Source: Streptomyces sp. NBC_01431
Lineage (GTDB): Bacteria; Actinomycetota; Actinomycetes; Streptomycetales; Streptomycetaceae
Assembly (NCBI RefSeq): GCF_036231355.1
Contig: NZ_CP109497.1
Location: 124,001-188,000 of the forward strand
Length of the DNA: 64,000 nucleotides
Direction: 5' to 3'
The position numbers and the translations under genes are program-made. Positions 33,605 through 42,568 of this stretch are shown piece after piece; the first letter of the stretch is position 1, and each line of letters opens with the position of its first letter. The notes under the pieces are model-generated. The model saw only the letters and a program-made list of their open reading frames with translations. It ran no database searches and was not told the DNA's origin.

Positions 33605-35146
33605 GTGCGAGTTCCGATGGCTGTCGGGGACTTCTTGGAGCGTGCGGAGCTGGGCTTCGCGGGCAGTGCGGGGGTGGTGGACGAGCCGCTTCAGCCGGCG
33701 CCGCCGGTGCCCGCGTCGACGTACGGACGGCTGGGCGAGCGGGTACGGGCCTGGCAGGCGGGACTTGATGCGCTGGGCGTCGGTGTGGGCGAGCGGGTCG
33801 CGGTGGTCAGCCACAACTCGGCCCGCCTGCTTGAGCTGCTGTTCGCGGTGCCGATGAGCGGGCGGATCTGTGTGCCGGTGAACTTCCGCCTGAGGCCGGC
33901 CGAGGTCGACTACATCGTCCGGCAGAGCAACGCGTCGGTGCTGCTCGTGGATCCCGAGCTGGATGAGGCGCTGTCGTCGGTCACGGCCCGCCACCGGTTC
34001 GTGCTGGGCGAGCGGACGGAGTCGGAGCTGATGCGGTTCGGCGTGGAGCCGCGCCCGTGGGCCGACCCGGACGAGGACGCCACCGCGACCATCAACTACA
34101 CGTCGGGGACGACGGCCCGGCCCAAGGGCGTACAGCTGACGCACCGCAACATATGGATGAGCGGACTGACGTTGGCCCTGCACACGCGGGTGTGGGAGCG
34201 GGATGTGTATCTGCACACGCTGCCGATGTTCCACTGCAACGGCTGGGGCATGCCGTACGTGATGGCCGGCCTGGGCGTGAAGCAGGTGATCCTGCGCAAG
34301 GTGGACGGGGCGGAGATCCTGCGTCGGGTGGCCGAGCACGGCGTCACGCTGATGTGCGGTGCGCCGGCGGTGTGGAACGCGGTGCTTGAGGCGGCCGCGT
34401 CCTGGGAGGGGGAGATACCCGGCCGGGGCCGGGTGCGGATCGTGTGCGCGGGAGCGCCACCCCCGAGCAGGACGATCCAGCGCGTACAGGAGGAACTGGG
34501 CTGGGAGTTCATGCAGATCTACGGTCTGACGGAGACGTCTCCGCTGCTGACGATCAACCGCTCCCGCCCGGCCGACGACGGCCTTCCGGCGCTGGAGCGC
34601 GCCCGCAAACTGTCCCGCGCGGGGCTGCCGGCGCTGGGGGTGAAGCTGCGGCTGGCCGAGTCCGGGGAGGTGCTGGCCCGCTCGAACGTGGTGCTCGCCG
34701 GCTACTGGGACAAGCCGCAGGAGACGGCTGCGGCGCTGGAGGGCGGCTGGTTCCGCACCGGCGACGGCGGCACGATCGACCCGGAGGACGGCCACCTGAC
34801 CATCTCGGACCGTAAGAAGGACGTGATCGTCACCGGCGGGGAGAACGTCTCGTCGATCGAGGTGGAGGACACCATCTTCAGTCACCCCGCCGTCCGCGAG
34901 GTCGCCGTGATCGGCGTACCGCACGAGAAGTGGGGCGAGACGATCAAGGCACTCGTGGTGCTCGCGGCGGGGGCCGCGGCCGACGAGGCGGAGATCATCG
35001 CGCACTGCAAGCAGCGGATGGCCGGCTACAAGGCGCCCACCTCGGTCGAGTTCCGCGAGAGCATCCCGCGCACGGCCACCGGCAAGACCCAGAAGTACGT
35101 GCTGCGCCGGCCGTACTGGGCCGACCGGGACCGGGAGGTCAACTGA
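33605..35146 (+). CDS. acyl-CoA synthetase / acyl-AMP ligase
   Basis: 513-residue member of the adenylate-forming superfamily. Core motifs: INYTSGTTARPKGVQLTH, YGLTETSP, GWFRTGDGGTIDPEDGHL, SDRKKDVIVTGGEN and the C-terminal PRTATGKTQKYVLR with the catalytic lysine. It activates a fatty, short-chain or aryl acid as acyl-AMP and transfers it to CoA or a carrier. GTG 33605 is preceded by GGGAGG. It is divergent from the ten-gene operon and convergent with an acyl-CoA oxidase-like gene, suggesting an acyl component in the product or in its supply. Confidence 0.92.
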   Translation: MRVPMAVGDFLERAELGFAGSAGVVDEPLQPAPPVPASTYGRLGERVRAWQAGLDALGVGVGERVAVVSHNSARLLELLFAVPMSGRICVPVNFRLRPAEVDYIVRQSNASVLLVDPELDEALSSVTARHRFVLGERTESELMRFGVEPRPWADPDEDATATINYTSGTTARPKGVQLTHRNIWMSGLTLALHTRVWERDVYLHTLPMFHCNGWGMPYVMAGLGVKQVILRKVDGAEILRRVAEHGVTLMCGAPAVWNAVLEAAASWEGEIPGRGRVRIVCAGAPPPSRTIQRVQEELGWEFMQIYGLTETSPLLTINRSRPADDGLPALERARKLSRAGLPALGVKLRLAESGEVLARSNVVLAGYWDKPQETAAALEGGWFRTGDGGTIDPEDGHLTISDRKKDVIVTGGENVSSIEVEDTIFSHPAVREVAVIGVPHEKWGETIKALVVLAAGAAADEAEIIAHCKQRMAGYKAPTSVEFRESIPRTATGKTQKYVLRRPYWADRDREVN

Positions 35147-35170
35147 CCGGTCCCGTCCGCCCGCGACTCA

Positions 35171-35193
35171 CCCCCGCCCGGAGCGGGCGGGGG
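35171..35193. terminator. bidirectional terminator
   Basis: Perfect 10-bp hairpin (CCCCCGCCCG / CGGGCGGGGG) with a GAG loop, between the stops of two convergent genes 67 bases apart. Confidence 0.85.
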
Positions 35194-35213
35194 TTCGCAT
35201 GCGCGCCAGGGCG

Positions 35214-37157
35214 TCAGATGTGTTCGACGGTACGTGCGTAGTCGGCCAGATCGACGCCGGCGCCGTTGGCGATGGGGATCGCCGCGAGGAACTGGTCGGG
35301 CAGGTCGAAGCCCTCGACGAGGGTCGCCATGTGCGGTGCGAGGTCGTCGAGGAGCGAGTCGCTCACCAGCGGCAGCTCGCGGACGTGGTCGGCGTTGATG
35401 TGTTCCTCGGCCAGGAGGTCGCCGGTGTGGGGGCCGATCTGGTCGAGCAGGAACAGCGTGCACAGCTGCTCAAGCAGCTGCCGGGCCCGGGGTTCACCGG
35501 CCTGCTCCACCGCTTCGATGAAGGCGTCGGCCGCGCGCAGGGCGGCGTGGACGGAGACCATCTGCAGCGCCGCCGTGGAAGCCTTGTTCCAACGGGCGAC
35601 CGAACCCCCGGAGCGCTCGCCGCGCAGGGCGGTCCGGGCGCGCGCCTGCCAGATAGCTTCGGCACGGGCGAGCAGCGTGCGCAGGAAGTGGAGGTCGGTC
35701 AGCTTGCCGGGCCGGGCCGACGGGGTGGGCGCCACTGAGGCGGTCTGGTGGCCGAGCAGGAGTTCCGCGGCTGCCTTGGCCCAGATGACGATGTTGTCGC
35801 CTTCGGCAGTGACCGTGCCCTCGATGTACGGCGCGTAGTCGGACAGGCCGTTGACGGCGAACAGGCCCTGGGCGCCGCAGCGTTCACGGCACTCGGCGGC
35901 GATGGCGCGGGCCTGCCAGGTGATCCAGCCCTTGGCGACCGCCACCTGGCGTTCCGCTTCGTCACGGTTCTCGGTGGTGTGGTGGGCCCACTCGAAGAGC
36001 ACCGATCGGTGCAGGAAGGTCATGGCGTAGGCCGTGGCCATCGAGTTCAACAGGCGGCTGTGGTGGGTGCGGTGGGCGTTGATGGGGATGCGCTGTCCCA
36101 CCTTCGGTCCGGCGACGCGACGGTGCTGGCCGTAGCGCACCGCGATGTTCAGGGCGGCCCGTGAGGCACCGATGGCCGCACCGCTCATGCAGAGCTTGCC
36201 GACGGTGACCCGGCCTATGGAGTGCAGGAACCGTTTGCGTCGGTTGCCGAAGGTGCTGGTCAGGGTGGCGTCGTCGGCGAGCCGGCCGTGGTCTGCTTCG
36301 AGCAGCGCCTCGCGCGGCAGCCGGACCTGGTGGAAGGCGGTGAGGCAGTGGTCGACGGGTGCGCCGGACCGGTAGGGCAGCCGCCGCACCTGGACTCCCG
36401 GCAGCAGGCCGCGTTCGTCGCTCAGAGGCGTCAGGAACAGGAACACGCCCTGGTCCTGGCCGTCGACCAGGAGACGGGCGGCGACCATCGCGGTCTTGGG
36501 ACCGCCCGTGGTGCTGGTGTTGGGCATGAACTTCTGGGCGCCGGGATGCGGTGTGTTGAGGATGAACTCGCCGGTCTCACGGTCGAATTCGGCGGTTGTC
36601 TCCAGGCTGGAGCTGTCGTTGCCGTGGTCGACTTCCGTGCACAGGAACGTTCCGATGCGGCGCATGGACGTGAAATCGGAGAGGTCGCGGCGCGCGTCGG
36701 GGTCGTGGTCCAGGAGGCTGCCCAGGAACAGGTTGTAGTGGATGCTCGCCACCGTGCACAGGCCCCCGCCGCCGTCCACGATCGCGGCCCACTCGTGCAG
36801 GTTCGCCAGCAGGTTCGGGTCCCTGGCGAGGCTCTCGGCGTCTTCGATGGTGTCGTTCATCAGTCGTAACCACGTGTAGGACTGCGCCACCTGTTCGGCG
36901 GGCGAGCGGCCGGGCCGGTGGCGGAACGTCTGATTGCTGATCAGCCGGCGCCACCTGCCGTGGTTTCGTTCCCGGTCACTGCCGGACCCGAAGAGCAATC
37001 GTGTGAGCTCCTGAGCTGATGGTTCGTCTATTTCGTCTGGTTCAGCGGCAGTTGGGGCCGCGGCGGCGCGCAGGGCGTCCGGCCGGGGACCATGCGTGGG
37101 AGGACTTTCGGAATTGGTTGTAGCGGGCCCGCCATGCTGGGTTGTCAGCAGGGTCAT
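35214..37157 (-). CDS. acyl-CoA oxidase/dehydrogenase-like flavoprotein
   Basis: 647-residue protein of the acyl-CoA oxidase group, longer than ordinary dehydrogenases (about 380 residues) because of the second C-terminal helical domain. Seen: FLCTEVDHGNDSSSLETTAE (oxidase-type TELGHG region), MPNTSTTGGPKTAMVAARL, AAECRERCGAQGLFAVNGL and IEGTVTAEGDNIVI. It should desaturate an acyl-CoA or acyl-carrier thioester using FAD. ATG 37157 with GGGGGAGA upstream was chosen over the longer frame to 37370, which would run into the control region. It is divergent from a gamma-butyrolactone receptor gene, with a candidate receptor site upstream. Confidence 0.88.
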   Translation of the reverse strand: MTLLTTQHGGPATTNSESPPTHGPRPDALRAAAAPTAAEPDEIDEPSAQELTRLLFGSGSDRERNHGRWRRLISNQTFRHRPGRSPAEQVAQSYTWLRLMNDTIEDAESLARDPNLLANLHEWAAIVDGGGGLCTVASIHYNLFLGSLLDHDPDARRDLSDFTSMRRIGTFLCTEVDHGNDSSSLETTAEFDRETGEFILNTPHPGAQKFMPNTSTTGGPKTAMVAARLLVDGQDQGVFLFLTPLSDERGLLPGVQVRRLPYRSGAPVDHCLTAFHQVRLPREALLEADHGRLADDATLTSTFGNRRKRFLHSIGRVTVGKLCMSGAAIGASRAALNIAVRYGQHRRVAGPKVGQRIPINAHRTHHSRLLNSMATAYAMTFLHRSVLFEWAHHTTENRDEAERQVAVAKGWITWQARAIAAECRERCGAQGLFAVNGLSDYAPYIEGTVTAEGDNIVIWAKAAAELLLGHQTASVAPTPSARPGKLTDLHFLRTLLARAEAIWQARARTALRGERSGGSVARWNKASTAALQMVSVHAALRAADAFIEAVEQAGEPRARQLLEQLCTLFLLDQIGPHTGDLLAEEHINADHVRELPLVSDSLLDDLAPHMATLVEGFDLPDQFLAAIPIANGAGVDLADYARTVEHI

Positions 37158-37211
37158 TCGTCTCCCCCGTTTATTGCAGATCCGTAGGTTGGGATGTGCA
37201 GCGACCAGAAG

Positions 37212-37237
37212 ATACGGGGCGACCGGTTTGCTTCTCA
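37212..37237. promoter_or_regulatory. candidate autoregulatory element 1
   Basis: GATACGGGGCGACCGGTTTG within this span resembles one half of the sites bound by gamma-butyrolactone receptors (GGTTTG-type half), with a weak opposite half. It is about 60 bases upstream of the acyl-CoA oxidase start. Confidence 0.4.
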
Positions 37238-37583
37238 AGTAAAAAAACAGTAACGCGTTGGCAAGCGGTTGCTCGCTCTCCAGTCGGAACCATCCCCGAC
37301 GAGCAGCTGGACGTGCGAAGCTCCAGGCGGACGTGATCCTGGCCGAAAGCCTTGTCCACCGGGGCTCCACCTCTTCTTTCCCGACCCGACAACCAAGCCA
37401 ACTGGCAGGCTCACAAGCCAGGTTGGGAACGACTCAGTACGACGAGCCGCAGCCGCAGCCTACCGCGCGGGCTGGCTTCTTTTCGGTGCAGGTTGCCGTC
37501 GGAGTGTGCGTCAATTGAGTGCACCACGGGGCCGACGACAGGTACGGCGGTGGATCGCCAACGGAGCGGGAGGATCCTGTGGC

Positions 37584-37609
37584 GGATACGAACCCGTTGG
37601 TTTACTTTT
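37584..37609. promoter_or_regulatory. candidate autoregulatory element 2
   Basis: GATACGAACC-CGTT-GGTTTACTTT is an inverted repeat similar to known ARE sequences of ArpA/BarA/FarA-type receptors. It lies 40-60 bases upstream of the receptor gene's GTG, as expected for autoregulation. The remainder of 37158-37646 contains no gene. Confidence 0.55.
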
Positions 37610-37646
37610 TGTTTTCAGAGTGCTGGTAGGTCAACGGAGGTGTGCT

Positions 37647-38357
37647 GTGGCGCTGCAGGAACGGGCCATCCGAACGAGGCGCGCCATCCTCGTCGCGGCC
37701 GCCGTGGTCTTCGCCGAAGTGGGGTACGAGGCAGCGACCATCTCGGAGATCCTCCACCGGGCCGACGCGACCAAGGGATCCCTGTACTTCCACTTCGCCT
37801 CGAAGTTCGAGCTGGCCCAGGCGGTCCTGGCCGGACAGCTCGCCGCGATTCCGACTCCGCCCCCGCAGGAACTGATGCTCCAGCAGGGGGTGGACGAGGC
37901 CTTCCTGCTGGCCCATCTGCTCTTCATCGGGGACCCGGTGGTGCGGGGCAGCATCCGGCTGACGGTCGATCAGGGATCCCCGAACGACGCGCTGGACCGG
38001 CGGGTGCCGATGAACGCGTGGATCGAGCACAACACCGCGATGCTCTGCGGGGCCAAGGAGCGCGGCGAACTGCTGCCACACGTCGACGTGGCGGCCGCGG
38101 CCCGGATGTTCGTCGGCACGTTCACCGGTGTCCAGGTTCTGTCCAAGGTCATGACCAATCATGGTGACCTTCCCGAACGAGTCTCGGACCTACAGCGCCA
38201 CTTGATGGCGGGCATCGCCGTCCCGGCGGTGCTCGTGCAACTCGACATGGCCCCCGATCGGGGGGCCCGGGTGTACGAGGCGGCACTGAGGCTGCGCGAC
38301 GAGGGCGGTGCGGCCGAGCAGGCCCCGGCCGCCGAAGCGGCTCGCGCGGCCAGGTGA
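37647..38357 (+). CDS. gamma-butyrolactone receptor-type TetR regulator
   Basis: 236-residue TetR-family protein of the ArpA/ScbR type. The N-terminal RRAILVAAAVVFAEVGYEAA and ISEILHRADATKGSLYFHF are near-signature sequences of this group. Such receptors repress target genes until a gamma-butyrolactone signal binds. No AfsA-type synthase gene is present in the window, so the signal would be made elsewhere or the protein is a pseudo-receptor. GTG 37647 has ACGGAGG directly upstream; the long N-terminal extension of the open frame was rejected. It is divergent from the acyl-CoA oxidase gene and upstream of a P450 gene. Confidence 0.93.
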   Translation: MALQERAIRTRRAILVAAAVVFAEVGYEAATISEILHRADATKGSLYFHFASKFELAQAVLAGQLAAIPTPPPQELMLQQGVDEAFLLAHLLFIGDPVVRGSIRLTVDQGSPNDALDRRVPMNAWIEHNTAMLCGAKERGELLPHVDVAAAARMFVGTFTGVQVLSKVMTNHGDLPERVSDLQRHLMAGIAVPAVLVQLDMAPDRGARVYEAALRLRDEGGAAEQAPAAEAARAAR

Positions 38358-38516
38358 CGGCCGGTCGCACGAGCGGTGCGGCGGGGCAGGTCGGCCCGAC
38401 GAGGTGAAGGAACAGTCGTTGTGGGCGGGGTCGAACACCCTCAGGGAGGGCCGAAAGACTCCGCTCCTGGCAAGGCGCAACACAACGTGTGCAGAAACGA
38501 CCAGGGAGAGACGACG

Positions 38517-39749
38517 ATGAAGACGACTGGCTGCCCTTACGCCCTGGATGTGACGGGGCGCGACCTGGCCGCGGAGGGGGCGATGCTGCGGGCGCAGGGC
38601 CCCGCCGTCCCGGTGGAACTGCCGGGGAACGTCATCGCTTGGGCCGTGGTCGGACAGCGGCACGTCGAGCAGTTGCTGACCGACTCCCGGGTGTCCAAGG
38701 ACGCCCGGCAGCACTGGCCGGCGTTCATCGAGGGGAAGATCACCGAGGACTGGCCCCTGTACCCGTGGGTGGCGAACGAGAACATGCTGTTCGCCTACGG
38801 GGACAGCCACGCCCGGCTGCGCCGGCTGGTCGCCGGGGCGTTCACCGTGCGCCGCACCGAGCTGCTGCGCCCGCGGGTCGCGGAGATCACCGCGGAGCTC
38901 GTCGAGCGGCTCGCCGCCGTTCCGGCGGGAACCGCCGTCGACCTGCGGAGCGCGTTCGCCGAACTGCTGCCCATGCGGGTCATCTGCGAACTGTTCGGCG
39001 TCCCGCAGGGCGAAGCCACGGACACCCTGTGCGCCGCGCTGCACACGATCTTCAGCACCACCATCTCCGGCCAGGAGATAGAGGCGGCCCGACTGCAGGC
39101 GTACCTGCTCCTTTCGGACCTGGTGAAAGCCAAACGGGCCGAGCCCGGGGACGACTTGACCACCTCGCTGATCGAGGCGCACGACCAGGGAGACCGCCTG
39201 AGCGAGGAGGAACTGCTCGGCACGCTCTTCCTCATGATCGCGGGCGGGCAGGACACGACCGCCGCGCTGATCACCAACGCGATGGGCGCGCTGCTGAGCC
39301 ACCCCGAGCAGCTGGAGCACGTGCTGGCGGGCCGGGCGACCTGGCAGGACGTGTCCGACGAGGCCATGCGGGTGCACACCCCCGGCGCGTACTCACCGAT
39401 GCGGTTCGCCGTGGAGGACATCGAACTGGACGGCGTGCTGATCCCCAAGGGCGACCCCATTCTGGTCTCGTTCGCTGCGGCGGGCCTGGATCCCGAGCGC
39501 TACGGCCCGGACGCCGACCGCTTCGACGTCCTGCGCAAGGACCGCGACATCCTCGGCTTCGGGCACGGTACGCACCGCTGCATGGGCGCACCGCTGGCCG
39601 AGGCGGAGGCGACCACCGCCTTCGCCGCGCTGTTCGAGCGCTTCCCCGACATGCGGCTGGCCTGTGCCCCGGACGAGCTGGAGCCCATGAAGAGCTTCCT
39701 GATGAACTCCTACCGGGAGCTGCCGGTGATCCTCTCCCCGGCGGCCTGA
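38517..39749 (+). CDS. cytochrome P450
   Basis: 410-residue soluble P450. I-helix oxygen-binding motif AGGQDTT near residue 242, the E-x-x-R motif in DEAMRVHTPG near 285 and the haem-binding FGHGTHRCMGAPLAEAE near 350 are all present. It needs a ferredoxin and reductase, which are not encoded nearby. P450 genes beside gamma-butyrolactone receptor genes are common in Streptomyces. It could hydroxylate the cluster product or help make the signal. ATG 38517 (MKTTGCPYALDVTG) follows GGGAGAGACGACG. Confidence 0.93.
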   Translation: MKTTGCPYALDVTGRDLAAEGAMLRAQGPAVPVELPGNVIAWAVVGQRHVEQLLTDSRVSKDARQHWPAFIEGKITEDWPLYPWVANENMLFAYGDSHARLRRLVAGAFTVRRTELLRPRVAEITAELVERLAAVPAGTAVDLRSAFAELLPMRVICELFGVPQGEATDTLCAALHTIFSTTISGQEIEAARLQAYLLLSDLVKAKRAEPGDDLTTSLIEAHDQGDRLSEEELLGTLFLMIAGGQDTTAALITNAMGALLSHPEQLEHVLAGRATWQDVSDEAMRVHTPGAYSPMRFAVEDIELDGVLIPKGDPILVSFAAAGLDPERYGPDADRFDVLRKDRDILGFGHGTHRCMGAPLAEAEATTAFAALFERFPDMRLACAPDELEPMKSFLMNSYRELPVILSPAA

Positions 39750-39877
39750 GGCCGGCACTCCCCGACCGGCGGTGGCTCCGCCCCGGCCGACACCGTGACC
39801 GTCTCCGCCTCACCCCGCCGCCCGCGGGCCCGCTCGGCAGCAGGTCCGCGGGCCCGTCGGCCGGGGACCTGGGGGGC

Positions 39878-40360
39878 TCAGGCGGCCACGGCGTCCCAGG
39901 CCTTCTGCGGGGCGGGGTGGTGGGGCCGGCGCGGGGCCCGCTCGGCGAGCTTGGTCATCCAGGCGCCGATCTCCTGGAGCTCCTTGCGGCCCACGGCGGC
40001 TCGTACGTGCGGGAACCACATGTGGTCCTCGGTGTCCATGTGGCGTTCGACGATGTCCATCAGGAGGCGAGCCTTGGCGTCGAAGGCGATGCTGCCGGGG
40101 CGCATGTCCTGGAGCTCGGCGGCCAGCACCTCGGCGATGTGGTGTTCCTCGCGGAGGTCCACGATGGTCAGCTCGGTCTCCGGGGCGAGGGCGGAGACGC
40201 GCGGGTACATGCCCTCCCGCTCGATGTACGCGTACACGGTCAGTGCGCGCAGGAACCGCTCCACCTCCCCGGGATCGCGATCGGCCCGGTAGGACCGGAT
40301 CAGCCGCCTGAGCTCCTTGTGGCCTTCCCTCAGCATCACGATCGCGTCGGTCGTCGACAT
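39878..40360 (-). CDS. hemerythrin-like (HHE) domain protein
   Basis: 160-residue four-helix protein with histidine/glutamate positions of an HHE domain: EGHKELRRLIR, YIEREGMYPRV, REEHHIAEVLAAEL and ERHMDTEDHMWFPHV. It probably binds a diiron centre and O2 or NO, but its physiological role is not predictable. Unlinked to the metabolite genes by function; separated from the P450 by 128 bases that include a short GGCGG-TGGCT-CCGCC hairpin. Confidence 0.88.
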   Translation of the reverse strand: MSTTDAIVMLREGHKELRRLIRSYRADRDPGEVERFLRALTVYAYIEREGMYPRVSALAPETELTIVDLREEHHIAEVLAAELQDMRPGSIAFDAKARLLMDIVERHMDTEDHMWFPHVRAAVGRKELQEIGAWMTKLAERAPRRPHHPAPQKAWDAVAA

Positions 40361-40476
40361 GGGCAGCTCCCTGAAGCGCAGGACTCACTTCCGTGACAGG
40401 CCAATACCCGGCAAACCGGACGGTCATGCGCCGGGGACCCGGCCCTGCCCGTCCGTCGTCGTACGGATACGAGCCG

Positions 40477-42555
40477 TCACGAGCGCAGCCGGTCGGGGGT
40501 GAGCGGAAGCTCCCGGAGACGGATGCCGGTGGCGTGATGGACGGCGTTGCCGATGGCGGCGGCCGTTCCGACGATGCCGATCTCGCCGATGCCCTTGCTG
40601 CCCATCGGGTTGACGTGCGGGTCGTCCTCCTCGATCCAGTGCGCCTCGATGGCGGGCACGTCCGCGTGGCAGGGCACGTGGTAGCCCGCGAGGTCGCTGC
40701 CGGTGAACGCACCGAAGGCGGGGTCCATGGGGCCCGCCTCGGTGAGCGCCATGCCCAGGCCCATGGTCATGCCGCCGATGAACTGGGAGCGTGCGGTGCG
40801 CGCGTTGAGGATGCGGCCCGCCGCGTACACGCCGAGCAGTCGGCGCACCCGGATCTCGCCGGTGTCGGCGTCGACGGCGGCCTCGGCGAAGTGGGCGCCG
40901 AAGGCGTGCCGCGCATACCGCGAGTCCCGGTCCGCGGTGCCTTCGGTGTCGGCGGTGGCCGTGAGCCCCTCCGGCGGCAGCGGGCCCGTCCGCCCGGCCA
41001 GCTGCCGGGCCAGCTCCCGGCACGCCTCGTGCACGGCCCAGCCCCACGACGAGGTGCCGGCCGACCCGCCGGCGAGCGGCGCCCGGGGCAGGCCAGTGGC
41101 TCCGATCTCCGTACGCACCGACTCGACGCCCACTCCGAGCGCCTCGGCCGCGATCTGGGCGAGGACGGTACGGGCGCCCGTACCGATGTCGGTGGCGTTG
41201 ATGCGTACGACGTGGAGGCCGTCGGGATGGGCGGTGGCCGTGGCACGGCTCGGCGAGACGAGGACGGGGTAGGTGGCGGCCGCGACCCCGGTGCCGGACA
41301 GCCAGCGCCCGGAACGCCGGATGCCCGGCCGCGGGTCGCGGCCGTCCCAGCCGAAGCGCGCGGCGCCCTCGCGCAGGCACTCCAGGAGGTGGCGGCTGCT
41401 GAACGGGCGCCCGCTGTCCGGCTCGACGGAGGGCTCGATGCGCGCCCGCAGGGCGATGGGGTCCATGCCGAGGGCGCAGGCGAGTTCGTCGACGGCGGAT
41501 TCGAGGGCGTACATGCCGGGCGTCTCTCCCGGCGCGCGCATCCAGGACGGGGTGGGCACATCCAGGGCGACGACCCGGTGGGCCGTGCGGCTGCTCTCGC
41601 TGGCGTACATGACGCGGGCGGGCACCGCCGCCTGCTCCACGAACTCCTTGACGCGCGAGGTGTGCGTGGTGACCTCGTGGTCGACGCAGACGAGGCTGCC
41701 GTCGGTCATCGCCCCGAGCCGGATGCGGTGGCGGGTGGGGGCGCGGTGGCCGACGAGTTCCGTCAACTGCCGCCTGGTCAGGGCGAGTTTGACCGGTCGG
41801 CCGGTGTGCTGGGCGGCCATCGCGGCGAGGACGACGTGCGGGCGGGGCGTGCCTTTGGAGCCGAAGCCGCCGCCGACGTGCTCGGCGACGACGCGTACGC
41901 GTTCCTCGGGCAGCCCGAACAGCGCGGCCAGCGCGTCGCGCACGGCGTCGGAGCCCTGGCAGGAGTCGAACACCGTGAGGTGGCCGTCCTGCCAGATCGC
42001 GGTCGCCGCGTGCGGTTCCATGGGGTGGTTGTGCAGGGGCGGCACCTCGTACGACACGTCGACGCGCACCGGGGCCGCGGCGAAGCGGCCTTCCGCGTCG
42101 CCCTGCTGACGGTCCGCCGGGTGGCCGCCGTTGGCCTCGCGGGGGCGGTAGGCCGCCGGGTCCCCCGCGGTGAAGGTGACCTCGTGCGGCTCGCTCTCGT
42201 AGCCGACCGTTACGGCCTCGGCGGCGGCGCGCGCGGCCTCCAGGGTCTCGGCGACGGCGAGCGCGACGGGCCAGCCGTGGTGCGGCACCCGGAAGTCCTG
42301 GAGCACCGCGAGCGTCGGGTCGTCCTGGTCGCCGAGGCGGGGGGCCGCATCCGGGGTGAGGACGGCGAGCACTCGGGGCAGGGCGAGAGCCGCCGTGGTG
42401 TCCAGCGACACGACCCGGCCCCGGGCGATGGTGGCGGGCACCACCCAGGCGTGGGCGGCGCCCGGAGGCGCGTAGTCGACCGCGTACCGGGCGGTGCCGG
42501 TCACCTTCGCCCGGCCTTCCCTGCGCTCGACGGGTGCGCCGGTGGTGGGGCCCAT
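40477..42555 (-). CDS. molybdenum hydroxylase large subunit (YagR/PaoC-like)
   Basis: 692-residue molybdopterin-cytosine-dinucleotide-binding subunit of a xanthine dehydrogenase-family enzyme. Seen: the N-terminal TGTARYAVDYAPPGAAHAWV, VVAEHVGGGFGSKGTPRPHV, GWAVHEACREL and the C-terminal GSKGIGEIGIVGTAAAIGNA with the likely active-site Glu. Of the three-subunit periplasmic aldehyde oxidoreductase type rather than true xanthine dehydrogenase; substrate unknown. It is the third gene of an operon with FAD and iron-sulphur subunits, starting 13 bases after the FAD-subunit stop. Confidence 0.92.
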   Translation of the reverse strand: MGPTTGAPVERREGRAKVTGTARYAVDYAPPGAAHAWVVPATIARGRVVSLDTTAALALPRVLAVLTPDAAPRLGDQDDPTLAVLQDFRVPHHGWPVALAVAETLEAARAAAEAVTVGYESEPHEVTFTAGDPAAYRPREANGGHPADRQQGDAEGRFAAAPVRVDVSYEVPPLHNHPMEPHAATAIWQDGHLTVFDSCQGSDAVRDALAALFGLPEERVRVVAEHVGGGFGSKGTPRPHVVLAAMAAQHTGRPVKLALTRRQLTELVGHRAPTRHRIRLGAMTDGSLVCVDHEVTTHTSRVKEFVEQAAVPARVMYASESSRTAHRVVALDVPTPSWMRAPGETPGMYALESAVDELACALGMDPIALRARIEPSVEPDSGRPFSSRHLLECLREGAARFGWDGRDPRPGIRRSGRWLSGTGVAAATYPVLVSPSRATATAHPDGLHVVRINATDIGTGARTVLAQIAAEALGVGVESVRTEIGATGLPRAPLAGGSAGTSSWGWAVHEACRELARQLAGRTGPLPPEGLTATADTEGTADRDSRYARHAFGAHFAEAAVDADTGEIRVRRLLGVYAAGRILNARTARSQFIGGMTMGLGMALTEAGPMDPAFGAFTGSDLAGYHVPCHADVPAIEAHWIEEDDPHVNPMGSKGIGEIGIVGTAAAIGNAVHHATGIRLRELPLTPDRLRS

Positions 42556-42568
42556 GACGGCGTTCCTT

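Noticed and set aside
36577..36954. Small minus-strand frame inside the acyl-CoA oxidase-like gene
   Set aside because: Alternative frame of the same coding region without a start site or family.
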